In this document: positions 1 to 8,602 of the stretch, piece after piece
Layout: each line of letters opens with the position of its first letter
Numbering within the stretch: position 1 is the first letter of the stretch
Assembly: GCA_946482285.1 (NCBI GenBank)
Contig: CAMLQK010000002.1
Coordinates: 222,176-286,175 of the forward strand
Source of the DNA: an uncultured Candidatus Saccharibacteria bacterium
GTDB lineage: Bacteria > Patescibacteria > Saccharimonadia > Saccharimonadales > UBA4665
Direction: 5' to 3'
DNA length: 64,000 nt
Notes under the pieces: model-generated
What the model was told of the DNA's origin: nothing
The model's database searches: none
What the model saw: only the letters and a program-made list of their open reading frames with translations
Made by a program: the position numbers and the translations under genes

Positions 1-423
1 CTTCAGCCGCTGCCAGTCTTCTGTGCCGTAGGTCATAAGTAGGTGTGGCTTACCTGCTTGCTTTAACCGGTCAAAAAGATGCACAGCATCATCATAAAAC
101 AGTAGTTCTTCGGTACTGCTGCTTAGAAAAAACTGGCGGTATATACGGGTGAGCTGGCGGCGCCACGCCTGGTTTGTGTCAGACGGTCTAGCCGCCTCTT
201 GCAGCTGGCTAGACAGGTATTCGTAGGTTGCAAACGACTCACCTGCGGCCTCTGTACGGGAGCGAGCAGCACGGATATCGTCGGATGATACTGGCAGCTG
301 GGCGGCATCAACAAGCGCTAATAGACGCTCCGTTGGCAGCTCCACCGAAGCCAATGTCCGGTCATAATCCAATACCAAAACCTCCGGCACGATACGAACC
401 GGCCGTTCATGGGTCTGCGTCAC
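1..423 (-). CDS. HAD-like hydrolase, partial (3' end outside window)
   Basis: The minus frame stays open from a GTG at 423 to the window edge (141 codons) and is not closed. It reads VLVLDYDRTLASVE near the N-terminus, matching HAD motif I (DxDxT-like, here DYDRTL). Further on, LLMTYGTEDWQRLK resembles motif II, with the Ser/Thr at the end of a beta strand. HAD enzymes are mostly phosphatases; the substrate cannot be told. I chose GTG 423 because it overlaps the upstream stop as GTGA, a common coupled arrangement; GTG 390 is an alternative. The family call rests on the two motifs. Confidence 0.7.
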   Translation of the reverse strand, partial: MTQTHERPVRIVPEVLVLDYDRTLASVELPTERLLALVDAAQLPVSSDDIRAARSRTEAAGESFATYEYLSSQLQEAARPSDTNQAWRRQLTRIYRQFFLSSSTEELLFYDDAVHLFDRLKQAGKPHLLMTYGTEDWQRLK

Positions 424-524
424 AACTTCACGCCGCCCGCACCCTCACGCAATAGCCATGCCACCGCCTGAAGTTGAGTCAAACGGTTTTCAGCACAATA
501 ATCTAAGGTTAGGTATTCGCTCAT
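420..524 (-). CDS. 34-residue hypothetical protein
   Basis: A short minus-strand reading frame beginning MSEYLTLDYCAENRLTQLQ and ending GAGGVKL. Its stop overlaps the GTG of the HAD gene (GTGA), so the two are probably translationally coupled. A TATAAT box (533-538) ends 8 nt before the ATG, so the transcript would begin at or next to the start codon. I recognise no domain. It may be a short leader gene for the hydrolase. The overlap and promoter spacing are the only support. Confidence 0.45.
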   Translation of the reverse strand: MSEYLTLDYCAENRLTQLQAVAWLLREGAGGVKL

Positions 525-532
525 AGCCTGAT

Positions 533-538
533 ATTATA
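533..538 (-). promoter_or_regulatory. -10 box for the 34-aa ORF/HAD pair
   Basis: TATAAT on the minus strand, 8 nt upstream of the ATG at 524. No good -35 is visible. The spacing implies a leaderless transcript. Confidence 0.45.
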
Positions 539-542
539 CAGA

Positions 543-1214
543 TCACCGATTAAATAATGGACCGCATTCGGCCAACATCTTACCCAAACCCTGCACCTGC
601 ATAAGCGCCTGTGGTGTATTACCAGCAAAAACCAGCCGCATAAACTTAATATGGTTTGGCGTAAAACGGCCATTCAGAGGGTTCGTCACAAAAGCCATAC
701 GGTCAAAATCGAAATCATACAGCTGGTCTGGGACCAACTTTCTCCCCTGTTCGTCGGTTTGTAAGTTAGGGGTATGTCCGTTAAGTCGTAGCAGTTGGGC
801 GTCGAACCATAACCGTATCAGTGGCAAAGGAATAGTGTGGTCGTCGAGCGCCTCGAATGCTTGTTTGAGCAGCTCAAAATAGTGTGGTTCTGGCTCGTCT
901 TCGGTAGCTTTGTGGATCTGTTTGATCAAATCATATCCTGCCATGGTCCGATCCAGGTCGTGCACAATAGCATCGTAATGTTTTACCAGCCGTGTCGAAA
1001 CAAGCGTACCAAGTTCACCCCTGCCCTTTGCGAACGTAACCGTACTGACACTAAATAGCTCTATGCCGCCAGCTAATTTTGACTTTACCCTCCGGACACC
1101 ACGGGCTAAGAGGCGGACTTTGCCGTATTCTGGCGTTAACAGAGTTAATATACGGTCTGCCTCGCCATAATCGGTACGCTGCAAAATAATTGCTGGGGTT
1201 ACGTGCTGCTTCAT
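543..1214 (-). CDS. recO: DNA repair protein RecO
   Basis: RecO works in the RecFOR pathway, loading RecA onto SSB-coated gapped DNA and annealing strands. The 223-residue protein has the typical opening (AIILQRTDYGEADRILTLLT, an OB-fold), then GKVRLLARGVRRVKSKLAGGI, then a helical C-terminal half. The C-terminal zinc-binding cysteine cluster found in many RecO proteins is absent; only one Cys occurs near the end. Its ATG overlaps the stop of the upstream receiver gene as ATGA, so it is the third gene of an operon with the degenerate histidine-kinase-like and receiver proteins. No functional link to those two is known to me. Confidence 0.93.
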   Translation of the reverse strand: MKQHVTPAIILQRTDYGEADRILTLLTPEYGKVRLLARGVRRVKSKLAGGIELFSVSTVTFAKGRGELGTLVSTRLVKHYDAIVHDLDRTMAGYDLIKQIHKATEDEPEPHYFELLKQAFEALDDHTIPLPLIRLWFDAQLLRLNGHTPNLQTDEQGRKLVPDQLYDFDFDRMAFVTNPLNGRFTPNHIKFMRLVFAGNTPQALMQVQGLGKMLAECGPLFNR

Positions 1215-1585
1215 AGCCCCTGATATGCCTTGGCGGCACTATATAGCTCTTTTAGGCTGGTGCGTGGTTTGTACAGCCACTGCCGTACACCAAATGCTTC
1301 ACGGATAACGTCCATTTCTTCTATTGGCGGGGTCTGCATGTAACTTTGGATAATAACTGGGGTCTGCGATGTGTCAGCATACGACCGCAGCTCTTGCAAA
1401 AACGCAATGCCATTAAGACCAGGAAGTTGCAGTTCCAAAATAACAAGGCTGGGCTGCTCCATTTGGTCAATAAGCTCAATAGCCCGCTGGCCGCTATGTG
1501 CAACAAAAACATCACCCATTCGGCCTAATGCCTGTTGATATGTGTCTGCCAATATTCTGTCCGGTTCTATTAATAAAATCTGCAT
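1211..1585 (-). CDS. Stand-alone receiver-domain protein with Glu at the phosphorylation site
   Basis: A single REC domain of 124 residues with no output domain. It shows MQILLIEPDRIL (acidic patch E7, D9), VILELQLPGLNG (the strand that normally ends in the phosphorylated Asp), the Thr/Ser switch (IIQSY, S81) and the conserved Lys (YKP, K106). The phospho-acceptor Asp is Glu at residue 51. Asp-to-Glu changes often mimic the phosphorylated state, so the protein may be locked active or act only as a docking module. It lies 1 nt after the stop of the kinase-like gene and overlaps recO. No obvious partner carries a phosphorylatable His. Confidence 0.85.
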   Translation of the reverse strand: MQILLIEPDRILADTYQQALGRMGDVFVAHSGQRAIELIDQMEQPSLVILELQLPGLNGIAFLQELRSYADTSQTPVIIQSYMQTPPIEEMDVIREAFGVRQWLYKPRTSLKELYSAAKAYQGL

Positions 1586-2299
1586 CTATACTAATTGTAA
1601 CTGCTGGCTGGGCTGAAGTGTCAATGCAAACCCGGATTGCTTAGCGTGGCGCCCGATACGCACCCGACTGTGCATGGCTTGTGCCAGCATATCTGCCACG
1701 AATACGCCAGCACCGGTCGTGCCAAACACCTCCGCCAAAGGCTGGCTAGCCTGTCCGCACAGCTGCAAGGCCTTGCGCCATAAACTTGGGTCAAGCGCAT
1801 CATTTCCGTACATACCAGCCACAATGCCGGACGATGTACGGTGTCCTGCCAATACCAACCGGCGAGGGCCGTCCAGCGTAGCCTGTGCCTCGACCATAGA
1901 ATAACCGAGACTCAACAAGGCCGCTTGCAGAGCAGCTTTGTGCGCCATAACTGGTTCATAGCGGCCTGCGATTTGCAGCGTAACATCCACACCGTATTGT
2001 TTTGCATGGCCATCTAGCGCATGTGCTGTATCTACTAAGAGCGAAGCTACCGATACTGGCTCAAGTTCCAGTTCTGCCTGGTTAGCCAATAAGTCCAAAC
2101 CAAGCAAGTAATTATCTACCAACGTTAGCGCTATGGAAGCCTGCACTTGTAATGCCCTGGTATCGACAGCGTTTGCCCCCGGTAGTCCGGCAAGTTCAGT
2201 TTGGCGGGCGATATGTGTTAGGGGTACCTTTAACTGTTCAGCTACCGATAATAGCAGTAGCCGTGTCTGTTCATTATCAAATGCAGTAGCCGTCTGCAT
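1586..2299 (-). CDS. Degenerate histidine-kinase-like protein (HisKA/HATPase remnant)
   Basis: A cytoplasmic protein of 237 residues without membrane segments. Residues 18-30 (SVAEQLKVPLTHI) align with the HisKA H-box SHELRTPLT, but the phospho-accepting His is Glu (E21). The C-terminal half has the spacing of a HATPase_c domain (MAHKAALQAALLSL at the N-box, GTTGAGVFVADML at the G2 box), yet the N-box Asn and most ATP-binding glycines are missing. It therefore looks like a pseudo-kinase. It directly precedes the receiver gene, whose acceptor Asp is also lost, so both halves of the pair appear to have given up phosphotransfer while keeping the folds. The start has a GAGGGG Shine-Dalgarno. Confidence 0.65.
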   Translation of the reverse strand: MQTATAFDNEQTRLLLLSVAEQLKVPLTHIARQTELAGLPGANAVDTRALQVQASIALTLVDNYLLGLDLLANQAELELEPVSVASLLVDTAHALDGHAKQYGVDVTLQIAGRYEPVMAHKAALQAALLSLGYSMVEAQATLDGPRRLVLAGHRTSSGIVAGMYGNDALDPSLWRKALQLCGQASQPLAEVFGTTGAGVFVADMLAQAMHSRVRIGRHAKQSGFALTLQPSQQLQLV

Positions 2300-2347
2300 A
2301 ACACCCCTCGCTTAACCTATTGGATACTAGTATACACCAAAGGCAAT

Positions 2348-3025
2348 CTACGGCGTAAAGCTGAAGTTAGGCAAGATTATGTTGTTGAGGTCTGGCAAAT
2401 ACTCAGAAGAGTCAGCCCATATGCGAAGTGTCATATTGCGCAGTGGCAAAATAACCATAGTCCCCTGTTTTTTGGCAGAAATTTGACCCGTCACCACAGA
2501 TCCGATAACCGTAGGGACTTTAGCCAACTTGTATGGAGCTACGGTAACCTTGCCGTTCTTGGCTGCGGTAGAAAAGTCGTTCAACACTTCATCGTACGAA
2601 TCGCTCACCAACTGGATGCGTAGCGCGAATGATTTGTCGTCGTTGCGGGTGTCTGGCACAAAATCAGGGTGGAAATAGGCATCGACAGGCGTACTGGAGC
2701 TATCGGTCTCTTCAATAACGTGTGCGCTCCAGGTCTTGGGATATTGCACCGTAACAGCGCCAAACGCGGCTGGGCCAACATACGTCTTGAGCGGTTTTTT
2801 GGCCTCTTCGGCATATTGCTTGGCATCAGCAGCCTGGGTACGCTTTTCGGCAGCCTCTACGGCAACTGCTACTTTCGCATCGCTATTATTCTTGTAGTCT
2901 TGCCGCTGCGAGAACGCCCAATACCCAAAACCTGCGGCACCCATAAAAAATACAATTACAAGGATTAGTGGAATTAAAAGTGCGTTAATTGCGCCACGTT
3001 GGTCAAGCGTCTTCATATCGCTCAT
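2348..3025 (-). CDS. Single-pass membrane-anchored extracytoplasmic protein, function unknown
   Basis: 225 residues. A hydrophobic segment at about 13-33 (INALLIPLILVIVFFMGAAG) follows a short charged N-terminus, giving an N-in anchor with the rest outside. Next comes a Lys/Ala/Glu-rich stretch (about 48-78, probably helical or coiled coil). A globular domain starting around VTVQYPKTWSAHV follows; this opening resembles PsbP-like or lipoprotein LpqN-type domains, but I would not assign a family. A TAAAAT hexamer ends 8 nt before the ATG, so the message may be leaderless. No functional clue comes from neighbours. Confidence 0.7.
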   Translation of the reverse strand: MSDMKTLDQRGAINALLIPLILVIVFFMGAAGFGYWAFSQRQDYKNNSDAKVAVAVEAAEKRTQAADAKQYAEEAKKPLKTYVGPAAFGAVTVQYPKTWSAHVIEETDSSSTPVDAYFHPDFVPDTRNDDKSFALRIQLVSDSYDEVLNDFSTAAKNGKVTVAPYKLAKVPTVIGSVVTGQISAKKQGTMVILPLRNMTLRIWADSSEYLPDLNNIILPNFSFTP

Positions 3026-3069
3026 GGTAACTCATTTTACATTGGTTAAGCAAGTGCAACTTGCAACTA

Positions 3070-3585
3070 TTACTTGTTCTTGGCAGCCGGCCCAGACTTT
3101 GGGTATGTGTACAGGAAAATCCCATTATACTTGGACGTTGGCGCTTTGTGTGGGATATGGAACGCAAAGCTTGCGAGCTTCACTGGCCTTTCGTGCCAGG
3201 CCACGATCTTTTTATCCAGCCGCTCCATTTGACGCTGGATCATAAACGTAAAAATACCATCTGCCTGCGGCCAGTGCGCCTTCCACATGTCATCCCAAAT
3301 AATGGTCACCTGCTTGCGGTACCGCCAGCAACGGATACGGGCAACAACCGCTAAAAATGGATTGATCTCGATACCAACAACATTCAAACCGCGCTGCGCG
3401 GCAGCCTTCATTACCCTGCCATCGCCTGCCCCAAGCTCCAATAAAGTCTGTCCTGGCTTGAGGTCCATAAGGTCTAACGCCGTAGTAATCTGCTTCGTAA
3501 GTGTTGGCAAATACGGTGGTCCAACTACCACTACTACCCCAAATACAACTACAATAATACCAGCAACCAGCAATACAATATCCAT
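3070..3585 (-). CDS. Membrane-anchored class I SAM-dependent methyltransferase
   Basis: 171 residues. An N-terminal hydrophobic helix (about 3-25) is followed by a Rossmann methyltransferase core: motif I LLELGAGDGRV (SAM glycine loop) and motif II VVGIEINPF with the acidic residue that contacts the ribose. The domain is short and ends soon after the strand DGIFTFMI, as in small DOT1-like or uncharacterised CPR methyltransferases. The substrate is unknown; tethering suggests a membrane-proximal target. The ATG lies 1 nt after the xseB stop and its Shine-Dalgarno (GGAG) is inside the last xseB codons, so it is co-transcribed with xseAB. Confidence 0.75.
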   Translation of the reverse strand: MDIVLLVAGIIVVVFGVVVVVGPPYLPTLTKQITTALDLMDLKPGQTLLELGAGDGRVMKAAAQRGLNVVGIEINPFLAVVARIRCWRYRKQVTIIWDDMWKAHWPQADGIFTFMIQRQMERLDKKIVAWHERPVKLASFAFHIPHKAPTSKYNGIFLYTYPKSGPAAKNK

Positions 3586-3586
3586 A

Positions 3587-3802
3587 CTACTCCGCGTCCT
3601 GAGACTGCATTGTAAGATGTATTTTTTCGAGCGTGTGCTCGGCTTGTTCTACATGCTTTTCGAGCTCGGCAACCAATTTTGTGCCTTTTTCGTACAGCTT
3701 AACAGCGTCATCAACAGCTACATTCGGCTGCTGTAGCGCCATTAAAACCGCATCAAGTTCGGCGGATAAGGATTGGTAGTCGGAAGTACTTTCAGTAGAC
3801 AT
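3587..3802 (-). CDS. xseB: Exodeoxyribonuclease VII small subunit
   Basis: XseB binds the XseA catalytic subunit; the complex degrades single-stranded DNA to oligonucleotides from either end. The 71-residue all-helical protein has the family signature (YQSLSAELDAVLMAL, then DDAVKLYEKGTKLVAELEKHVEQAEH), forming the helical hairpin that coats XseA. A GGAG box lies 8 nt before the ATG. It follows xseA by 18 nt in the usual order. Confidence 0.93.
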   Translation of the reverse strand: MSTESTSDYQSLSAELDAVLMALQQPNVAVDDAVKLYEKGTKLVAELEKHVEQAEHTLEKIHLTMQSQDAE

Positions 3803-3820
3803 CGGTGTTGCTCCGTTGGC

Positions 3821-4945
3821 TTATTGCTTCATCGTAACATGTTTTACCACTGCCGTGAACGAACCATCCGCTAATTCCATAGAAATTTCATCGTTAGGCC
3901 CAACACTAGCTGCTGAATTAACGAATGTACCATCTTTGGTGATAAGCGCGTAGCCCCGTTGCAATGCCGCTTGCGGATTGTAGGCGTCCAGCACCTGCTT
4001 TTGCAGCTTCAGCTGTTGGAGGGCTTGGGCGACAATGTGTGTCGCCGAACGATATAATACTTGATTATGCGATTGCAACGCCTGGCGAGCATTGCGCAGT
4101 GTATGGTCGGCGGCAAGTTTTAGTTGGCGGCGATGTGCAGCAAAACCTTCAAGGACAGCCCGCTTATCGGGCACCAATAGCTCAGCGGCATTGCTGGGCG
4201 TACTTGCCCGCTGGTCGGCGGCGAGCTCCGCCAAACTAACATCGACTTCATGGCCGATAGCCACCAGAGTTGGTATACGGCTGGCTGCCACTGCCCGCGT
4301 CACCAGTTCCGTGCTAAATGCCTGTAGGTCTTCGGCACTCCCACCGCCACGGGTAATCACAAGTACCTCCGGAGTTTCGGCCATCGCATTAAACTGGCGG
4401 ATGGCAGATGCGATCTGAGCCGGCGCTGGTTCGCCCTGGACTTGGACATCGATGTGGGCAATATGCACCCCGCCCCATCTGGCTGTAATAATTTTCATAA
4501 AGTCACGGTAGGCAGCAGACTCGCCGGAAGTGATAAGTCCGATAGTACGCGGCGGATACGGCAAAGGACGCTTGCGATCTTCATCGAACAAGCCTTCCTT
4601 GCGTAGGGCAGCCTCCAGCAATGCAGCGGCCTTTTTAATCGTCCCTTCACCCGCCAGTGCGATAGACTGGATAGTTACGCTAAATCCATACTGCTGATGC
4701 AAGCGAGGCACGCCACGGACGGTTACTTTCATGCCGTCTTCAAGCGGCGCAGGCAGCTGGAACGTAGTGCCAAAAAACCGTACAGAGGCACCTTTGTCTT
4801 TCAAGTCAAAGTATACCCAGCGGTTCTTACTGACTCGGAAATTGGCAATTTCGCCAGTTATTACAGCATTAGGGTACGCATATTCAAGCGTCTGGTTCAG
4901 CACAGCAACAAATTCGCTAACAGTGAGTTCTGGTGCGCTAGCCAT
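3821..4945 (-). CDS. xseA: Exodeoxyribonuclease VII large subunit
   Basis: Catalytic subunit of exonuclease VII. Residues 1-100 form the OB-fold (SEFVAVLNQTLEYAYPN, ITGEIANFRVSKNRWVYFDLKD). The nuclease core carries PRTIGLITSGESAAYRDF, the VQGEPAPAQI segment, ITRGGGSAEDL and AIGHEVDVSLAELAAD-RASTPS, all typical of XseA. A helical region follows. At 374 residues it is shorter than the roughly 450-residue E. coli enzyme, mainly because the coiled-coil arm is reduced. I chose ATG 4945, which overlaps the upstream UPF0104 stop; an in-frame ATG at 4981 would add 12 residues unlike XseA. Confidence 0.94.
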   Translation of the reverse strand: MASAPELTVSEFVAVLNQTLEYAYPNAVITGEIANFRVSKNRWVYFDLKDKGASVRFFGTTFQLPAPLEDGMKVTVRGVPRLHQQYGFSVTIQSIALAGEGTIKKAAALLEAALRKEGLFDEDRKRPLPYPPRTIGLITSGESAAYRDFMKIITARWGGVHIAHIDVQVQGEPAPAQIASAIRQFNAMAETPEVLVITRGGGSAEDLQAFSTELVTRAVAASRIPTLVAIGHEVDVSLAELAADQRASTPSNAAELLVPDKRAVLEGFAAHRRQLKLAADHTLRNARQALQSHNQVLYRSATHIVAQALQQLKLQKQVLDAYNPQAALQRGYALITKDGTFVNSAASVGPNDEISMELADGSFTAVVKHVTMKQ

Positions 4946-6020
4946 CGGTTTTACCAGAAGCCTCTGCAAGCTCAGCATCATGGACGCCCGTTTTGCTGCG
5001 AAGCGCTTTGTGGTAAAAGTAAAAGCCTGCTGGCAACTGGATGCCCATGCTCAATACGCGGTACATGACAGTAACAGGAATACTGAGAGCCGCCGGAACA
5101 CCTGACGCTACTAAAACTGCCGTCATAAGGGCCTCGTACACACCGACACCCCCAGGTAACACCGAAACCAAACCAGCAAAGTTTGCAACCGAATATGCCA
5201 GAATAACCGCCCCAAAATTGATCCATTGTCCAAAGGCAATGTACACCACGTAAATTGCCAGGACTTCTGTTAAGTTAGCAATAAACGCCCAAAAGAACGG
5301 CCACTTTAACTTCCTGTATTGCGATTCAATAAGCTTGTAATTATGGTGCAGTTCGTACACGCTTTCACGAGCTTTATCGATATTAATCGCCTCGGGGTGT
5401 TTTGGTCGGAGTTTGCCGATCAGCCAATTCAGGCTTTTAGTAATTGCCGTAAAAGTTGCGCTAATACGCTGCTCGTGTCCAATAATCATTACGAACGCCA
5501 CCGTACCCACCAGTAAAAGTGTCGATAGCGAACCGGCTGCCAAAATAACCAGGTCGTTCACCCGGCCGCCAATTGCCATAAACAGCAGTCCTAGAATAAG
5601 TAAAATTTCAAAAGATAAAAATAGTAGCAGCAGCTTCATTAGCTGCACTACCGTTGCCTTGCCGCCAGTAATATTTTTACTGCGCATCCGCACGCCAAAA
5701 TATGAGATCCCCGAAACGCCACCACTGGGGAACACGCTATTTACAAAATTTAGCTCCAACGATGCTTTAAATAGGAATTTATATTGCAAGCGGTTGCCAA
5801 CTACTTTAAACAATCCACGGTACATCCGTGTTTGTGCATCATTATTAATCCACTTAAGCGGAATAATCAGCAGTAAAGCCCAAATGTGGACTTTCTTGAT
5901 ATTGGTAAACGTGTCAATGATCTGGTCACGTACAAAGTACACCAGTGCCACCAGTGCTAGAACGGTAAAAATGTTAAGCAAAAGCTTCCAGCGGCGGCGA
6001 ACAAATGAATTTTCACTCAT
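4938..6020 (-). CDS. UPF0104 / MprF-N-terminal-like flippase family membrane protein
   Basis: 360 residues with about eight hydrophobic segments and the pattern of the lysylphosphatidylglycerol synthase transmembrane family: LNFVNSVFPSGGVSGISYFG in the first half and LAYSVANFAGLVSVLPGGVGVYE in the second. In MprF this part flips aminoacylated lipids; stand-alone members have unproven lipid-transport roles. The catalytic synthase domain is absent. A TATAAT box (6029-6034) ends 8 nt before the ATG, so the xseA-xseB-methyltransferase operon seems to be driven from a leaderless promoter here. The ATGGCTAG overlap with xseA suggests coupled translation. Confidence 0.85.
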   Translation of the reverse strand: MSENSFVRRRWKLLLNIFTVLALVALVYFVRDQIIDTFTNIKKVHIWALLLIIPLKWINNDAQTRMYRGLFKVVGNRLQYKFLFKASLELNFVNSVFPSGGVSGISYFGVRMRSKNITGGKATVVQLMKLLLLFLSFEILLILGLLFMAIGGRVNDLVILAAGSLSTLLLVGTVAFVMIIGHEQRISATFTAITKSLNWLIGKLRPKHPEAINIDKARESVYELHHNYKLIESQYRKLKWPFFWAFIANLTEVLAIYVVYIAFGQWINFGAVILAYSVANFAGLVSVLPGGVGVYEALMTAVLVASGVPAALSIPVTVMYRVLSMGIQLPAGFYFYHKALRSKTGVHDAELAEASGKTDG

Positions 6021-6147
6021 ATCCGTCTATTATACCCCAGGTTTGCCTTAGCGGAATATCATTGCTTTCATTGCTGTAATATTTTAGGCTAGAAACAACG
6101 CGTGCCAGGAGCACAAACTAAATTACATAATATAAGAAGGAGCCGTC

Positions 6148-7389
6148 ATGGAGTCAGCTGGCAATAGTTTTAATTTTGATATCGTTACCGACAGGTATGG
6201 TTCGGTTATTAAACACCCCGACGATTTAACGGGCGCTAACGCGCGGCGGCCGAGTACATGTCTGGACGATGCCTACGAAATTATTACCAAGGCCCCACTT
6301 GACGACCTTGACTGGTACGGCCACGTTGGTATGGATACGGCCAATTTATACCAGGGTGCTTTCAACGTGGCCATGGGAGTTTTGGCACAAAAGGATGACT
6401 TAGGCATACAATGCGGACGCCTGAGACATTGGTCAGGGGGTAGCGCAGACGACATCGCGCGGCGGCTGTCGCCCGATAATATTGCCAGCGCGCACAACTA
6501 CGGCCTGGAAATGCTCGAGCCGCAACATGCTTCTAACCTTGCTACGCGTGTACTAGCCAATTTTGTAGATGCGCCTGGCCTCGCCGATGTCATTGAACGG
6601 CATCTCAGTAACCCTACAGTTAATCTAGCAAACCCGTCTGCCACTATTAGACTGATTGTACATGGCGAAGAGCGGTCGGTAGATGACCCTGATGGAAACC
6701 TATCTTATGTCATCGCCAACTACGTACCACCAAGCCTCCAAACCAAGCTTGCGCAAGCCCGCCCTGACATCATCGGTTCGCATGTAGCAGAAGCTCTGAC
6801 CCGTTGCCAAGGTAATTTGGCACAAATATCAGCATATTGGCCCAAACATCCGTATGCCGCGTCAGACCAAACCACCATAACCGCCACCAAGCTCTTGAAG
6901 TATGGGCATATCCTGGCAGATATTCCCGGTGTCGAAATGGCGCACCGTATAAATTTCGACGCAGACATCGAGGACCAGCCGCTTGATTACCGCCGGAAGC
7001 GTGCCCAAGACTACATCACTGCACTGCATTACAACGGCCTGCACCAGGCCGCCAGTCATCACATCCAGACACTGGCCGAAGAACGCACACACGATGAGTT
7101 GCAGATGGAGCTACTAGACAGGCTTTACTATGCTTCGTCCCTTGATAAAATTCTACATTACAACTATTGCGTAGCCGAACCTGGCAGCCACGAGCTCGAT
7201 ATTTTCAGAGCGATGATACGCGCTATTCCCGAAAGGATCTACAGCCATGAGGCTGGCACCGACCGCAAAGCCTCCCAAGACGTTTTGCAGCACTTTTATG
7301 ACCCTGAGTATCCTGAAAATTCACGCATATCCCCGGTCGTACGTATAAAGCTACCTCAAGACAGACAGTATAAAATCCTTGGCCAGTAG
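6148..7389 (+). CDS. Hypothetical protein, 413 aa
   Basis: I do not recognise a family. The protein is soluble, with no signal peptide or membrane helix, and is rich in Asp, His and Ala. A good AAGGAG Shine-Dalgarno lies 7 nt before the ATG. The N-terminal 80 residues contain DDAYEIITKAPLDDLDWYGH; the rest seems mostly helical. Base composition matches the backbone, so it is probably a lineage-specific orphan. The gene points away from UPF0104, and the Trm11-like gene follows in the same direction after 25 nt. Confidence 0.75.
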   Translation: MESAGNSFNFDIVTDRYGSVIKHPDDLTGANARRPSTCLDDAYEIITKAPLDDLDWYGHVGMDTANLYQGAFNVAMGVLAQKDDLGIQCGRLRHWSGGSADDIARRLSPDNIASAHNYGLEMLEPQHASNLATRVLANFVDAPGLADVIERHLSNPTVNLANPSATIRLIVHGEERSVDDPDGNLSYVIANYVPPSLQTKLAQARPDIIGSHVAEALTRCQGNLAQISAYWPKHPYAASDQTTITATKLLKYGHILADIPGVEMAHRINFDADIEDQPLDYRRKRAQDYITALHYNGLHQAASHHIQTLAEERTHDELQMELLDRLYYASSLDKILHYNYCVAEPGSHELDIFRAMIRAIPERIYSHEAGTDRKASQDVLQHFYDPEYPENSRISPVVRIKLPQDRQYKILGQ

Positions 7390-7414
7390 CAAACAGTGTA
7401 TACTGTAGCTATCT

Positions 7415-8596
7415 ATGCATAGTCTATTTATCCTAGGCCGGCAGCCTGGCATTGGCCGGGCCGAACTGGAAAGCGTGTTAGGTTCCGACCATATTCAACC
7501 ACTCGGCCCATCTGTTGTGTTGAGCGATGTCGCGCCCGAAACCGTTGATTTCAAGCGTCTTGGCGGCAGCGTCAAGCTCGCTGAGCAAATTGGTATTATT
7601 AGCAAACCGCACATGCCCTCTCTTCACCTTTCACTCGAAAAACTAGTACTGGCCCGCGCAGAACAGATCGGCGAAGGCAAAGTACAACTTGGCGTGAGCA
7701 GTTATGGCATTAAGACCAACCCGAAACAGCTTGTCGCAATTGGCCTTAACCTAAAAAAAGGCCTGCGGAAAGCTGGTTTTTCCGTACGCCTAACACCCAA
7801 CCAGGAAAATGAACTTTCCAGTGCGCAAGTTTTACATAACCACCTTACTGGTGAACGTGGCATGGAAATTATCTTGGTCCGGCATGGCGCAGATATTATC
7901 GTGGGACGCACAGTTGCCGTACAGGACATCAATGCTTACGCCAAGCGTGACCAAAATCGCCCCAAGCGTGATGCCTTTGTCGGCATGCTGCCGCCCAAAT
8001 TAGCGCAAACCATTATCAACCTGGCCGCTGGCACTGCGCAGCCCAATCGGGCGTTTACTGTGCTCGACCCCTTCTGCGGTACCGGAGTAGTGCTACAAGA
8101 AGCCCTACTTATGGGCTATGGCGCTTATGGTACCGATTTGGAAACGCGGATGGTAGATTATTCCACCAAAAACCTCAACTGGCTCCATGTGCAATATGGC
8201 ACCCCCGCCGAAGTACCAGTTGAAACCGGAGATGCCACCAACCACCACTGGTCCCCCACCCCCTCAAGCGTAGCCTGCGAAACATACTTAGGCAGCCCGT
8301 TATCCAACTGGCCGCGCCCCGAGAAATTACAGCAAATCATCGCCACCTGCAACACCATTATCGAGAAATTCATGCGAAATATTGGCAGCCAAATTCCGTC
8401 CGGAACCCGCTTGTGCCTGGCTATACCGGCATGGAAAGCACCCGATGGCACCATTTTTCACCTCCCCCTACTTGACCACCTCGAGAAAATAGGGTACAAT
8501 CGAATGAGTTTTAAGCATAGTAGTGAGCAGGAGTTGGTTTATTACCGCCCAGATCAAATTGTAGCTCGTGAATTGCTGGTAATAACAAGGAAGTAA
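7415..8596 (+). CDS. Trm11/TrmG10-like (THUMP-type) RNA methyltransferase
   Basis: 393 residues. The N-terminal half (about 1-170) has the ferredoxin/THUMP-like layout, with KVQLGVSSYGIKTNP and RDQNRPKRDAFVGMLPPKLA, the latter typical of the linker before the catalytic domain in tRNA guanosine-N2 methylases. The Rossmann domain follows: VLDPFCGTGVVLQEALLMGY (SAM motif I) and AYGTDLETRM. At motif IV, where DNA/RNA N-methylases have (D/N)PP(Y/F), this protein reads VACETYLGSPL, so the catalytic motif is altered. Target is probably tRNA, by homology; activity is uncertain. A TATACT box (7397-7402) is 12 nt before the ATG, and rpmA follows after 6 nt. Confidence 0.75.
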   Translation: MHSLFILGRQPGIGRAELESVLGSDHIQPLGPSVVLSDVAPETVDFKRLGGSVKLAEQIGIISKPHMPSLHLSLEKLVLARAEQIGEGKVQLGVSSYGIKTNPKQLVAIGLNLKKGLRKAGFSVRLTPNQENELSSAQVLHNHLTGERGMEIILVRHGADIIVGRTVAVQDINAYAKRDQNRPKRDAFVGMLPPKLAQTIINLAAGTAQPNRAFTVLDPFCGTGVVLQEALLMGYGAYGTDLETRMVDYSTKNLNWLHVQYGTPAEVPVETGDATNHHWSPTPSSVACETYLGSPLSNWPRPEKLQQIIATCNTIIEKFMRNIGSQIPSGTRLCLAIPAWKAPDGTIFHLPLLDHLEKIGYNRMSFKHSSEQELVYYRPDQIVARELLVITRK

Positions 8597-8602
8597 TAAT
8601 AT

